Source of the DNA: Mucilaginibacter_A sp050955045
GTDB lineage: Bacteria; Bacteroidota; Bacteroidia; Sphingobacteriales; Sphingobacteriaceae
DNA: 64,000 bases
Direction: 5' to 3'
NCBI GenBank assembly: GCA_050955045.1
Contig: JBPBQV010000001.1
Span: 248,001 to 312,000, forward strand
Positions 17,126 through 26,077 of the stretch are shown one piece after another. The stretch's first letter is position 1; each line of letters opens with the position of its first letter. The notes under the pieces are model-generated. The model had not been told where the DNA came from. It saw only the letters and a program-made list of their open reading frames with translations, and made no database searches. A program made the position numbers and the translations under genes.

Positions 17126-17199
17126 CGGGATGTAGCGTAGCCCGGTATCGCGCCACATTTGGGATGTGGAGGCCGCAGGTTCGAATCCTGCCATCCCGA
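17126..17199 (+). tRNA. tRNA-Pro (anticodon UGG)
   Basis: The 74 bases fold as a tRNA. The acceptor stem is CGGGATG/CATCCCG with discriminator A. The anticodon arm CCACA-TTTGGGA-TGTGG puts TGG at 17160-17162. The T-arm is GCAGG-TTCGAATCCTGC. The 3' CCA is not encoded (ACT follows). It has its own promoter and terminator. Confidence 0.97.
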
Positions 17200-17207
17200 C
17201 TGCTACA

Positions 17208-17246
17208 AAGCCTAACTGTTTGATAAAACAACAGTTAGGCTTTCTC
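17208..17246 (+). terminator. Terminator after tRNA-Pro
   Basis: AAGCCTAACTGTT (17208-17220) pairs perfectly with AACAGTTAGGCTT (17230-17242) around a 9-base loop, followed by a short T-rich run. It starts nine bases after the tRNA. Confidence 0.85.
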
Positions 17247-17350
17247 ATTCTTAATGAATGGCAATTTGTTAAATTTTGCTGTTACTAAACCGATTCTTTC
17301 CGGCAGGTTGGTGATGAAGAAACAGAACTTATCAATAAAACTATTCATAA

Positions 17351-17415
17351 ATAAGTAATAACAACAAAAAAAGCCATGCTGATTTAGCATGGCTTTTTTT
17401 GTTGTTATTACTTAT
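17351..17415. terminator. Perfect 30-bp hairpin between convergent units (bidirectional terminator)
   Basis: The arms 17351-17380 and 17386-17415 are perfect reverse complements around the 5-base loop GATTT. The upper stem AAGCCATGC is GC-rich and is flanked on either strand by A/T runs, so it can work as an intrinsic terminator in both directions. It lies between tRNA-Pro (plus) and the end of the 829-residue gene (minus). Such a long flawless stem is unusual for a terminator. Confidence 0.85.
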
Positions 17416-17442
17416 CTTATAAACTACTGCCAATTACTTCAA

Positions 17443-19932
17443 TTATTGGTTAACCGGAACTGGTTTTAATCTTGCTTTTTTATTTAAAAAGATAGAATGG
17501 TTTCTTGGACCAAAATTTGATTTTTGAGCACTTGATGTCTCATCTACTTTGTGTTCAGATTCTACACCGCCAATAGTTTGGTAAGATTCGGTCTTCTTTT
17601 TAGAATTTGTAACGAAACTGCTGGAACTAAAGTGATAAGTAAGCGTGAGTGCACCAAATAAATTACCATTAACTGCATTTTTAAGAGATTCTGTACTAAT
17701 CAAACCTCGGCCGTTAATTGGCACAGTATATAAATTATACAATCCGCCGGTAGCAGTTAATTGAATATTAGATTTTTGTAAACCAGCCCGAATGGCGGCA
17801 TAACTACTTGAAAGATAGATAGCTTTTACATCGCCATTAATAACCATTTCAGTAGCAATCTGACTATTATAAACACCATTTGGACGTGCGCGGTCATAAT
17901 CGCGCTGCCATTCGCCATTATTTGGTTGTGCTGCGCTTCCTGAGGAAACAGTACGATTTTTAATACCTGTATTATTAGTTTCCCCTGTATACTCACCATC
18001 TAGCGTAAAATGGGTTCCTCTTCCTTCTTCAATTTTACCCAGGCCAAAATTGATAAAATGCCCAAGCAAGGTGTAGCGGTAATACGTCATCCCCTGGGAT
18101 AAATCAAAAAATCTCTCGTAAGGATTATCTCTTGTTTGTGATGTTAAGTAAGTCGCATCTGTAGCCAGTAAAAATGGTCCGACGTTCAACCCTAAGTGTC
18201 CGCCCCAATTGATATAACTATTTTTGAATTGCGGAACAGCGCCAAGTGGTCCGGGAGTTGTGCTGTTGTCATATCCTACGCTGCGCCTTCCTGCTCCTGC
18301 TAAAACACCAAATTCAGGAAAAATAACAGGTTTTACAGCTTTTTCTATAATTCTTTGTGAATTGGAAAAATAAATATCAGACTCGATCCTTATTTCTAAA
18401 CCGTTTTGAACAACACGAGAACCTTTTTGATTGATGTATACGCCATTCAAAAATTCAGGAACAAAATCAACAGCATCAAAAGAAGTACGATACTCGGTAT
18501 GCCGACTACCTAAACTGATTCTCGGATTAAACAAAACAACATTTTTTGTTTCTGTTATTTCTGTAGTCGAATAATAATTAGCAATCGTAGCTCCTACTTG
18601 CTGTAAAGTTAAAAACGCTTTTGGTGTTACAGCCATTGGCGCATCCGGTGCAGCAACAGCAAGTAAAACCAAATCAGAATTGCTCATGCTGTTGGTTTTG
18701 GCTGATCCGAATCCTAAAGACTTTAGTTGCTCGGTTCCATGATTGGTTAACTGACCCAAGCGTTTTGGTGTAAACTCTGTAGTTTGCTGAGCAGGAATAG
18801 AACCTTTACCATTTACCAGACTTTTCAGCAGTTTTACGGCATCGCGTTCGCCATAATGTAAGGCTGTAAGCGTGGTCAGTTCCATCGCTTTTTCGTGGGG
18901 ATTGCTTTGAATCTTATCCGTATTAATTACAGCATCTTCAGTTAGCAATACTGGCCCAAGATTTCCTGGTACGTTTGCATCATAAAAATTATTGTTTGTT
19001 AAAGCATTAATTACATTACTGTTTTTGCCTTTTTGAAGATCGTTTGTCAAATCGTCAACAAATTTTTTAGTTTCCGGATGGCGGTTGATATCTCCTTCCT
19101 GCAAACTGATCAATGCAAAAAGCGCGCGTCTATAATTCTCATTTGCATTGACTTTAGAAATTCTGTTTCCCGGAAATGTATGTTCGCGAAATTCCGCTGC
19201 AGCTTCTTTTTCAGCTTGTAGCTTATTACTGTTTTTAGCTTGCTTATTTGCTAATATTGTTACAAGGCTAATCATGCTTCCGTCAAAATCAATAATTTTC
19301 AATTCCGGAGTTTCGCGTATTTCACGTGTGGCTGATGTAATTGTAATTGTATTGGTGAGCTTGGTAGCATAATCACGGGCCATATAGGCTCGGTACACAT
19401 TTTCTTTCCATTGCTCTTTATTACCTTGGATAGAAGCTGGATTTGCTGCTACAAATGCCCGTAGATTTTTTAGTACCAGCGGATTTTTAGACGTAGTTAC
19501 AACAGATTGATTTTCAGTTCTAAAACCAATACTTAATCCTTTAGGAAGGCGTTTATTAACCAAATCAAACAGAACAACAACCCCATTTGCACCTTGTTTA
19601 GCTACATATTGCAGATCATCGGCACTAAATAATTGTTCGATAGCCAGACCGTTTTTAGCATCATATTTAGTTGTATCTGCTAACATATCAGCAGCCTTAA
19701 CTGCCGCACCAACAAAGCGAGAGTCTGGCGTATAATTTTGTGTTGTTAAATCGGTGCTGGTTAAATTAGCATTTTGGGGAAGTTTAGTTTTAACAGTATC
19801 TTGAGGTGCTTTATAAGGAGGAGAAGTTTGCGCATTAACATTTTTTGATAAAACAATGCAACTGCATAAAATAACAGCACAGAGGCCACGCTTACGATTA
19901 AAATAATTTCCGGTAAGGATAGTTTTTTTCAT
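17443..19932 (-). CDS. Large secreted / outer-membrane protein of unknown function
   Basis: An 829-residue protein I do not recognise. Residues 1-34 form a signal peptide with a long basic n-region (YFNRKRGLCAV) and the cleavage-like site VNA-QT. Residues ~35-420 look globular and mixed helical, with many Asn, Lys and Ala. Residues ~450-770 show alternating polar/hydrophobic strands with aromatic ends (IYFSNSQRIIEKAV, YINWGGHLGLNVGPFLLATD, NLFGALTLTYHFSSSSF), which suggests an outer-membrane barrel. The tail is Ser/Lys-rich and ends KPVPVNQ. It is transcribed alone toward tRNA-Pro, with the 30-bp hairpin as terminator. No lipobox and no T9SS C-terminal domain is evident. Confidence 0.7.
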   Translation of the reverse strand: MKKTILTGNYFNRKRGLCAVILCSCIVLSKNVNAQTSPPYKAPQDTVKTKLPQNANLTSTDLTTQNYTPDSRFVGAAVKAADMLADTTKYDAKNGLAIEQLFSADDLQYVAKQGANGVVVLFDLVNKRLPKGLSIGFRTENQSVVTTSKNPLVLKNLRAFVAANPASIQGNKEQWKENVYRAYMARDYATKLTNTITITSATREIRETPELKIIDFDGSMISLVTILANKQAKNSNKLQAEKEAAAEFREHTFPGNRISKVNANENYRRALFALISLQEGDINRHPETKKFVDDLTNDLQKGKNSNVINALTNNNFYDANVPGNLGPVLLTEDAVINTDKIQSNPHEKAMELTTLTALHYGERDAVKLLKSLVNGKGSIPAQQTTEFTPKRLGQLTNHGTEQLKSLGFGSAKTNSMSNSDLVLLAVAAPDAPMAVTPKAFLTLQQVGATIANYYSTTEITETKNVVLFNPRISLGSRHTEYRTSFDAVDFVPEFLNGVYINQKGSRVVQNGLEIRIESDIYFSNSQRIIEKAVKPVIFPEFGVLAGAGRRSVGYDNSTTPGPLGAVPQFKNSYINWGGHLGLNVGPFLLATDATYLTSQTRDNPYERFFDLSQGMTYYRYTLLGHFINFGLGKIEEGRGTHFTLDGEYTGETNNTGIKNRTVSSGSAAQPNNGEWQRDYDRARPNGVYNSQIATEMVINGDVKAIYLSSSYAAIRAGLQKSNIQLTATGGLYNLYTVPINGRGLISTESLKNAVNGNLFGALTLTYHFSSSSFVTNSKKKTESYQTIGGVESEHKVDETSSAQKSNFGPRNHSIFLNKKARLKPVPVNQ

Positions 19933-20663
19933 AAATAGGTTTAAGAACGATCATGCAAATAAATTAAGAACTTTTATAATTGCCCATCAGTTACATTTTT
20001 ACAGCAATTTTTAATTCCAACAATAACTTAATACGCCTCCTGTTACTTAAAGTTATTGTATCTTTAAAATAATAATGACAACTTTAATTGTGATATTTTG
20101 TGCAACAGTCCGCAACGTTAGGCGATCTTAAACTCTAAAAAATCTATACACAAATTCTCATTAAACAGCCAATACATTTAATTACATTGGTGAGTAGTTG
20201 TTTCCAATACTTCTTTTACCGCCTAAAAATTATTAAGGTTTTATACTTTCCATATTAATAGTCAAACAAAATTTTACAGGTATAAAAGAAGTATCAAAGA
20301 TTGTTGATAGTATTTAATCAGATTTTTCTTATACCTGATGGGTTTTATAAGTACCGTTGAAAAAGATAGCTGTGCAAACTGAGAAAAGTTAAGTAAGCCG
20401 ATTTTAAATTGATAAAAATAATTTTAAACAAAGACTATTCAAATGTGCTTTCTACAACATCAGCAAAATTAGTTTATAGCTACTTATAGTCATATTTATC
20501 ATTTACATAGAAGTTACACAATTTGTATTTATTTTGTAGCCAAATGCAGGTTTGCAAATAATTTATTGTGAATCTAATTTATATAATAAACGTATATAAG
20601 TCAGTATTGAGAAATATTGTAAGACTGGTTTTAGAAGGGTATTTAAAGTTTACTGTTTAAGAA
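19933..20663. other. Divergent intergenic region with one repeat element
   Basis: This 731-base AT-rich gap separates the minus-strand secreted-protein gene from the plus-strand WecG/TagA-type gene. Both promoters must lie here, but I see only weak matches to TAnnTTTG. It holds the 88-bp palindromic element at 20207-20294 and a CAGTATTGA motif at 20602-20610 that recurs before the second wza. I see no gene or RNA in it. Confidence 0.6.
20207..20294. repeat. GATAAAAGAAGYAT-type palindromic element, 88 bp
   Basis: The left end ATACTTCTTTTACC and right end GGTATAAAAGAAGTAT are inverted, and pairing continues inward (GCCTAAAA with TTTTACAGG). The interior is AT-rich and unrelated to other copies. 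The length equals that of the copies at 32111 and 35473. Confidence 0.75.
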
Positions 20664-21419
20664 ATGAATGAAGTTTTAAGTAATTATGCAGGTTATAATA
20701 TATTTACAAAATCGTTAAACGATTTGCCGCTATTGCCTAAAATTGTTATCAATACAATTAACCAATATTCTTTTTGCTTAGCCGAAGAAGAGGTTGATTT
20801 TAAAAACGCTTTATTAGCATCTGATGTTCTATTGCCGGATGGTGTTGGAATTGTAGCTGCTTTAAGATTACAGTCAGGACAAAAAATAAAAAAAATCTCA
20901 GGTTCTAATCTTCATTTTCATCTATTAAATAAACTGAATAAAGAGTATGGAAGCTGTTTTTACTTAGGTTCCTCAGAAAAAACATTAAAAAAAATAAAGG
21001 AAAGAATAACACTTGAATATCCTAACATCAGAGTTGGCTATTATTCTCCTCCTTTTAAACCTGTTTTTTCTGATGATGACAATGTTAAAATGATTGCTGC
21101 GGTAAATCATTTTAAACCAGATGCATTGTTTGTAGGCATGACTGCACCCAAACAAGAAAAATGGGCTATTGAACACAAACATCAACTAAACACAAAGATA
21201 ATTAGTTCTATTGGTGCTGTATTTGATTTTTATGCCGGAACCATGAACCGCCCAAGCAACTTTTGGATAAAATTAGGTTTTGAATGGCTTGGCCGTTTAA
21301 TTAACGAACCTAAACGCATGTGGAAAAGATACTTGTATTATGGGCCGATATTTATTTATAACTTAATTAAATACAAAATTAAATATCATCAAAACCATCA
21401 ATCTAATATTTTAGCTTAG
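20664..21419 (+). CDS. WecG/TagA/CpsF family glycosyltransferase
   Basis: A GT26 enzyme of 251 residues. Family members transfer ManNAc or ManNAcA (or related sugars) to an undecaprenyl-linked GlcNAc at the cytoplasmic membrane face early in polysaccharide or teichoic-acid assembly. Visible signatures are LLPDGVGIVAALRL (~55-68), FYLGSSEKTLKKI (~95-107), FKPDALFVGMTAPKQEKW (~151-168) and GAVFDFYAGTMNRP, all typical of the family. A basic/aromatic C-terminal stretch (EWLGRLINEPKRMWKRYL) probably contacts the membrane. It is convergent with the minus-strand cluster that follows and is the only early-step transferase seen in the window. The exact sugar cannot be told. Confidence 0.9.
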   Translation: MNEVLSNYAGYNIFTKSLNDLPLLPKIVINTINQYSFCLAEEEVDFKNALLASDVLLPDGVGIVAALRLQSGQKIKKISGSNLHFHLLNKLNKEYGSCFYLGSSEKTLKKIKERITLEYPNIRVGYYSPPFKPVFSDDDNVKMIAAVNHFKPDALFVGMTAPKQEKWAIEHKHQLNTKIISSIGAVFDFYAGTMNRPSNFWIKLGFEWLGRLINEPKRMWKRYLYYGPIFIYNLIKYKIKYHQNHQSNILA

Positions 21420-21476
21420 GCTAAATTTTCATTTTAATAAACTGATTTGCTAAATAGCAAATACAAGTTTTTAGTT

Positions 21477-21546
21477 GATAAAAGAAGTATAAAATATTCA
21501 AAATAGAAGTTGAACAGGTTTATAATAAACGCAATACTTCTTTTAC
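21477..21546. repeat. Pair of inverted GATAAAAGAAGYAT cores (inside-out arrangement)
   Basis: GATAAAAGAAGTAT (21477-21490) and ATACTTCTTTTAC (21534-21546) face each other across 43 AT-rich bases, in the opposite arrangement to the 62/88-bp copies. It lies in the convergent gap between the WecG/TagA-type gene and the next minus-strand gene. It could be two half-elements. Confidence 0.6.
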
Positions 21547-21597
21547 TTTGTAATTTCTTTATTGTTGATATCAATAATATATTGGGGAAATAAAAAT

Positions 21598-22569
21598 TTA
21601 AACTTTCCACTTAGAAAGTTTAACAGGATGTATGTACAACTTATCTGCCGGAAATCTTTGCATCAGTTCTGTTATATTTTGGTTAAAAGGCTTCATGTCG
21701 GCATCATATTTTTCTATTTCCAGTGGCGTATAAAGCCAGTAAATATTTCCGCGTTTACCAATTTCTTTTTCTGTGATTACTTTATCAGAAGCTAATAACA
21801 AAGCTGTTGGAATGGCAAATTCTACAAAAAGCTTATTTGTTGCAAAAACCCCGCAATAGTGACAAAACTTTTGAATAGAAGTTTTTGAAACAATTACAAT
21901 ATCAGAATAAGAACCAACTACTGGATAAGCAAGCTTAAACGTTTTGAAGTAGTTGTTTAAGCTAGCAGCATATTTTATTGTAGCTGAAGTTAAAGGAAAA
22001 ACATCGCCATACAAATCCTGATAAGAAACCGATTTTACTTCATAACCGCGCGCTTTCAATATCGCTTCCGCTTCTTGGTATGATGGCATTTCCTGCGTGT
22101 TTTCTACGCCGTAAGCTTGGTGGTCATAGTTTTCAACTAGTTCTTTAATTTTACACCAATGCCATCTGAATTTACCAGTTATACTTTTTACCGGTAAAAA
22201 ACGCAAAGTATTATTGTTAGTTAAATTGTGCAGCGAATGTATTTCGGGTATATAACTTGAATCTGCTGAAAGATGAAAATATTCCTGGTAATTAGTTTCG
22301 TTAATAGCTGGATTAAGGATTAAATCATCTCCCAAAAAAAAATAATGTTCGTACTCGTCTTTAAAATACTTCTTAAACCCTTGCGCTAAATATCCTTGAA
22401 AATGCTGCGAACTTTCATAAACAGGTATTACATTTTGTTTATCTCCTTCGTAAAAAGGCACTAAATGATAAATATTAGAAAAACGATCTTTGTAAAGTTC
22501 TTCCAATATAGATATGTTTTTATCATACTTATGATTGAAAACAAAAATGAGTGCAACCTTACCGTTCAT
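21598..22569 (-). CDS. Unassigned cluster protein, possible glycosyltransferase
   Basis: A 323-residue protein of a group I cannot name. The N-terminus (VALIFVFNHKYDKNISILEE) looks like the first strand and helix of a GT-A fold. A possible metal-binding acidic site sits in HYFFLGDDLILNPAI (~95-109). The C-terminal half contains FAIPTALLLASDKV and ends near YIHPVKLSKW. There is no signal peptide or membrane segment. It is the last gene of the minus-strand polysaccharide unit, 25 bases after the GT4 gene, so a sugar-transfer or sugar-modifying role is likely by context. Fold and function are inference. Confidence 0.55.
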   Translation of the reverse strand: MNGKVALIFVFNHKYDKNISILEELYKDRFSNIYHLVPFYEGDKQNVIPVYESSQHFQGYLAQGFKKYFKDEYEHYFFLGDDLILNPAINETNYQEYFHLSADSSYIPEIHSLHNLTNNNTLRFLPVKSITGKFRWHWCKIKELVENYDHQAYGVENTQEMPSYQEAEAILKARGYEVKSVSYQDLYGDVFPLTSATIKYAASLNNYFKTFKLAYPVVGSYSDIVIVSKTSIQKFCHYCGVFATNKLFVEFAIPTALLLASDKVITEKEIGKRGNIYWLYTPLEIEKYDADMKPFNQNITELMQRFPADKLYIHPVKLSKWKV

Positions 22570-22594
22570 TATCAGCTTTTTATAAATAAAAATA

Positions 22595-23773
22595 TTATAA
22601 AGATACTAAAGGAACGCGATTTTTCTCCTTAATAACTTCATTATAAATATTTAAAAGCTGATTTATATTCAAATCAGGTGTGTAATTGGAATCGTATGTT
22701 TTGCGGGCATTTAACCGATATACTTGTTTTTGTTCTTCAGTCAAATAATGCCATACATCTAAAGCTTTTTTAAAGTCCTTTTCATTCTGAGATTCAAAAT
22801 GAAGTCCATTGTATTCTGCAATAATCATGGTTTCCATAGCACCCAACTTGGATGAAATTACTGGTGTGCCACAGGCAAAAGATTCAATAATAGTTAAAGG
22901 CATACCTTCATACCAAATAGAAGGAAAAATAAGTGCTGTACAATTTTGCAATAAATCAAAAACTTCTGTTTTGTTTAAGCTACCTAAAAATTCTATGTTT
23001 GGATACTTGGAACTATAATTAATTACTTCATTTTTTAACGGACCATTTCCGGCAATTTTAATTTGATAACCGCACGAAGAAAACACTGATAAAAGAAGCA
23101 TGATCCCTTTTTCTTTTGAAAGCCGGCCAACATATAAAAAATGATTATTCGCTTTACGTTCTTTTAATATCGGAACAGAACAAAAATTAGGTTTTATTAC
23201 AAGCTGGCTACTTATTAAGCCTAACTTAGAATTCAAAAATAGTTTTCTTGCATGTTCACTCAATAGAATAAACCGGTTACACATTTTCCAAGTACCCAAC
23301 TTTTGATGCAGATACATAGATAAACCTACCCACAAAGTAATTAACTTGGAATTTTTATAAACACCCAATTGTACTGCTTTCCAAGGGAAACTTTGATGAA
23401 GAGAATCTAAAAAAAGTTTGCCATTATGAAAAAGAATACCCGATGGACAAAGTAAACGATAATTATGAAGCGTAGTTACAAATGGAATTTTACTTCTTTT
23501 AATGGCATAAATTACAGATGGAGATCCGCCGAAATGTAAGTTATGAATATGCACAATATCGGGCTGAAAAGTGGATATTGTTTTTTTTGTTTCTGAGTAA
23601 GATTGAATATTAAATGGTAAAGTTAAAAGCTTTAGTAACGCATTTTGATAATTGTTAAATTCTAATAATTTTACCGTAATACCAGCTGATTGTAACAACT
23701 TAATTTCTTCGGCAACAACTGTATCTTCCCCTCCTTTATACTGGTAACTTGTATGAATTATTAAAACCTTCAA
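22595..23773 (-). CDS. GT4-family glycosyltransferase
   Basis: A GT-B fold retaining glycosyltransferase of 392 residues. The N-terminal Rossmann domain opens with VLIIHTSYQYKGGEDTV, where the GGE loop is typical of acceptor-side sites, and continues with DIVHIHNLHFGGSP. The C-terminal donor domain has FLYVGRLSKEKGI and the E-x7-E signature EGMPLTIIESFACGTPV. There is no membrane span apart from amphipathic basic helices, so it works at the inner face of the cytoplasmic membrane. It lies six bases after the flavoprotein gene. It carries an exact internal copy of the repeat core at 23088-23101. The sugar specificity is unknown. Confidence 0.88.
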   Translation of the reverse strand: MKVLIIHTSYQYKGGEDTVVAEEIKLLQSAGITVKLLEFNNYQNALLKLLTLPFNIQSYSETKKTISTFQPDIVHIHNLHFGGSPSVIYAIKRSKIPFVTTLHNYRLLCPSGILFHNGKLFLDSLHQSFPWKAVQLGVYKNSKLITLWVGLSMYLHQKLGTWKMCNRFILLSEHARKLFLNSKLGLISSQLVIKPNFCSVPILKERKANNHFLYVGRLSKEKGIMLLLSVFSSCGYQIKIAGNGPLKNEVINYSSKYPNIEFLGSLNKTEVFDLLQNCTALIFPSIWYEGMPLTIIESFACGTPVISSKLGAMETMIIAEYNGLHFESQNEKDFKKALDVWHYLTEEQKQVYRLNARKTYDSNYTPDLNINQLLNIYNEVIKEKNRVPLVSL

Positions 23774-23779
23774 AATAAT

Positions 23780-25048
23780 TTATGTTGGTGCTAAGCTAAT
23801 TTTTCTGTTTAATTCCATTGCAGATTCTATTGCTTTATCCATATTATAATATTCCCATTCTGCAAATCTGCCTAACAGGTATACGTTATACTTGGCCAAA
23901 TGGGTTTTTAATTCTTGAATTTTATTTCTGGTTTCCTTGTGTTGAATAATGTATGAATTGGGTTCATGATTAAAAGCAAGTGGTTTCAAATTTCCGGGCA
24001 AATTCTGCAATTCTGCCAGCATAGTTTCCTGGTCTTGTTTGCCCGAAAATTCAACTACACAAGTTTTTCTATTCGTGCCTTCATTATTAGTATCACTAAA
24101 ATTTCCGGTATAAATAATACGATGCGCTTTAAACTTTTCCTCCGGAAGATATAACCAGGAAATATCGTTGTCATCTGTTTCGCATAAAACATTCGATGTG
24201 CCGTTGGAAGGAAGGTCAGCAACACTTTTTAAAGCAACTTTTAAATCCTGATCATCAATATAAATGATTTGATGCAGTTGCCGTACATCTCCGCAGTAAA
24301 CAATTACATCTGTTTGGATACTTCCGTTGACAGCTAATTGATTATTATCCACCGAAATATCAGAAACCTGATAAGAAAGCAGGATGTTTTGCTGCTCGGC
24401 CAACCGGTTAACAATAAACTGAGAACCATCTCTTTTAGGATAATAAAAAGAAGCATGTACCATAGTACTTTCTTCTTTTTTGATAATATTGCTGATAATT
24501 ACCTCTTTAATTTGCGGCATCGGTAGCTTTCCGTCCAGCCATTCTAATGGTACTTTACTGATATCGGTATGCCAGATTTTAGAATTGTACGGACCGAAAT
24601 AAATGCGGTATAAGTTTTCGCCGAAATTACCAATCAAAAAATCTTTAAAATTATCGTAACTACCGGTTTTATCTTTTTCGGCAACTATCATCGCAAGCAG
24701 TTCTTCTACAATTGCGCGTGTTTCATTTTCCGGAAGCTGGTGTAAATAATTTTCTAAAGGATAACCAATTAATTTATCGTTTAATAGAATTTTAGCATTT
24801 CGTGTTGCTTTTAAAAACTCTTCATCGCGGTTAAAATGCTGCCAAAACCAATCTAAAACCTTTTGATCTTTGCTGTTAAAAACATGTCCACCAACGCGGT
24901 GAAACAAGTTTCCATCAATCCTATCACATTTAATTAAGCCACCTGTTTTATCAGATTTTTCTAAAATTTGCACTTCATAGTTATCGGCCAGCATTCGGGC
25001 GATGCTCAATCCGGAAACGCCTGATCCAATTACTGTCGCTTTTTTCAT
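23780..25048 (-). CDS. UDP-galactopyranose-mutase-like FAD protein
   Basis: A 422-residue flavoprotein. The N-terminal dinucleotide-binding motif is VIGSGVSGLSIARML (5-19), followed by an acidic residue and GGLIKCDR. GGHVFNSKDQKVLDWFW and GYPLENYLHQLP resemble the active-site segments of UDP-galactopyranose mutase and related amine-oxidase-fold proteins, and YFGPYNSKIWHTD is a further group signature. UDP-galactopyranose mutases make UDP-galactofuranose for surface glycans, but this subgroup is diverged and the substrate is not certain. It sits between a repeat element upstream and a GT4 gene downstream in the minus-strand unit. Confidence 0.72.
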   Translation of the reverse strand: MKKATVIGSGVSGLSIARMLADNYEVQILEKSDKTGGLIKCDRIDGNLFHRVGGHVFNSKDQKVLDWFWQHFNRDEEFLKATRNAKILLNDKLIGYPLENYLHQLPENETRAIVEELLAMIVAEKDKTGSYDNFKDFLIGNFGENLYRIYFGPYNSKIWHTDISKVPLEWLDGKLPMPQIKEVIISNIIKKEESTMVHASFYYPKRDGSQFIVNRLAEQQNILLSYQVSDISVDNNQLAVNGSIQTDVIVYCGDVRQLHQIIYIDDQDLKVALKSVADLPSNGTSNVLCETDDNDISWLYLPEEKFKAHRIIYTGNFSDTNNEGTNRKTCVVEFSGKQDQETMLAELQNLPGNLKPLAFNHEPNSYIIQHKETRNKIQELKTHLAKYNVYLLGRFAEWEYYNMDKAIESAMELNRKISLAPT

Positions 25049-25079
25049 TTGAATAATTGTTGCAAAATTGAATATACTA

Positions 25080-25141
25080 ATACTTCTTTTATCGCTTAAA
25101 AATCAGCATCGACTTTTATTTTTAAGCGATAAAAGAAGCAT
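25080..25141. repeat. GATAAAAGAAGYAT palindromic element, 62 bp (best-preserved copy)
   Basis: The arms 25080-25103 and 25118-25141 pair over 24 bases with one mismatch (A against G in the YAT triplet) around a 14-base loop. The outer ends read ATACTTC...GAAGCAT and the inner arm reads ATCGCTTAAAAAT. It lies in the 102-base gap between two co-oriented genes. Confidence 0.85.
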
Positions 25142-25150
25142 CCGAAATAG

Positions 25151-26074
25151 TCAATTACTTTTTTTAAATCCGGAACTGAACTTAATGAGTTCGTTAATAA
25201 TTTTTCGCGAAGCTAAAACAGGTAAACTATAGGGCCTTTTCAGCTGCTTTTGCAAAGAGGGTTCAATCACGTCAATACCACAAAACTTGAATTCTCTTTT
25301 TGTCCCTGCATCTTGCGGCGTTTGCAAATAATCTATGCCAAAAGTATTGGTAGATTCTTCATCAAAACCAATATTTGTTCCTTTGGAAATAATTGGATAA
25401 ACCACTTTATACTGATGTTCTGAAACATGAACCTGCATCTGGATATCCCAGGTAGAAATTGTTCCGTTGATTTCTTTTTTAACCATCCGGTACAAATCCA
25501 TTCCTTCTTTATTCAATCGACTTTTAAAGTTTGGAGAAGTGTTTAGGATATTACTCAATCCTGCTTTATCCCAAATTACATTTTTAACCCGATCAGACCA
25601 GCTAGCCCAACCATAAGAACAAAACCGGTTTGCAATAATGCTATCGTAAGAATAGTTCCCTAATTTTAAAGGGAAAGCAAAACCAGTTACACAAAATACA
25701 GATTTTTCGTTTTCGTAAAAATCTAATCCATCCAGCAAGTATTTTACATAATTGGGCGTAACAACTAAATCATCTTCCACAATAATAAAACGATCATAGT
25801 TGTTTGAAAGATAAGTTAAACCGGTGTGAAAGTTTGGGCCTGTACTAAAATTTTTATCCCGATAATGCTTGTGAACATTCTTAAACCCGATAAGCGAATC
25901 AATATAAGCACGAGTTTCTAAAACGCCTTGTTTGTCTTTTTCTCCTTTGTAACCATCCGCAAAAAATATAATATCCATGGAAGCACATTCCGGATTTTTA
26001 AGTAATGCTTCCATTGATGCTTTTAATTTGCTGGCTCTTTTATAGCAAAAAACTCCTATAATCGTTTTCTCCAT
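25151..26074 (-). CDS. Glycosyltransferase (GT-A fold, GnT-I-like)
   Basis: A 307-residue transferase. The N-terminus IIGVFCYKRASKLKASM, followed by DIIFFADGYKGEKD, is a GT-A nucleotide-binding start. IVEDDLVVTPNYVKYL (~97-112) carries the EDD metal motif and resembles the EDDL-x-x-x-P-x-F pattern of GnT-I-type enzymes. FCVTGFAFPLKL and RFCSYGWASWSDR follow, as in bacterial capsule enzymes of this type. It is three bases upstream of the repeat-bearing gap and four bases downstream of the preceding GT2 gene. Donor and acceptor are unknown. Confidence 0.82.
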   Translation of the reverse strand: MEKTIIGVFCYKRASKLKASMEALLKNPECASMDIIFFADGYKGEKDKQGVLETRAYIDSLIGFKNVHKHYRDKNFSTGPNFHTGLTYLSNNYDRFIIVEDDLVVTPNYVKYLLDGLDFYENEKSVFCVTGFAFPLKLGNYSYDSIIANRFCSYGWASWSDRVKNVIWDKAGLSNILNTSPNFKSRLNKEGMDLYRMVKKEINGTISTWDIQMQVHVSEHQYKVVYPIISKGTNIGFDEESTNTFGIDYLQTPQDAGTKREFKFCGIDVIEPSLQKQLKRPYSLPVLASRKIINELIKFSSGFKKSN

Positions 26075-26077
26075 TTT

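Noticed and set aside
17060..17248. 62-codon minus-strand frame containing MAGFEPAASTSQ across the tRNA-Pro gene
   Set aside because: It is the antisense translation of the tRNA. Such MAGFEPA-type entries are a known annotation artefact.
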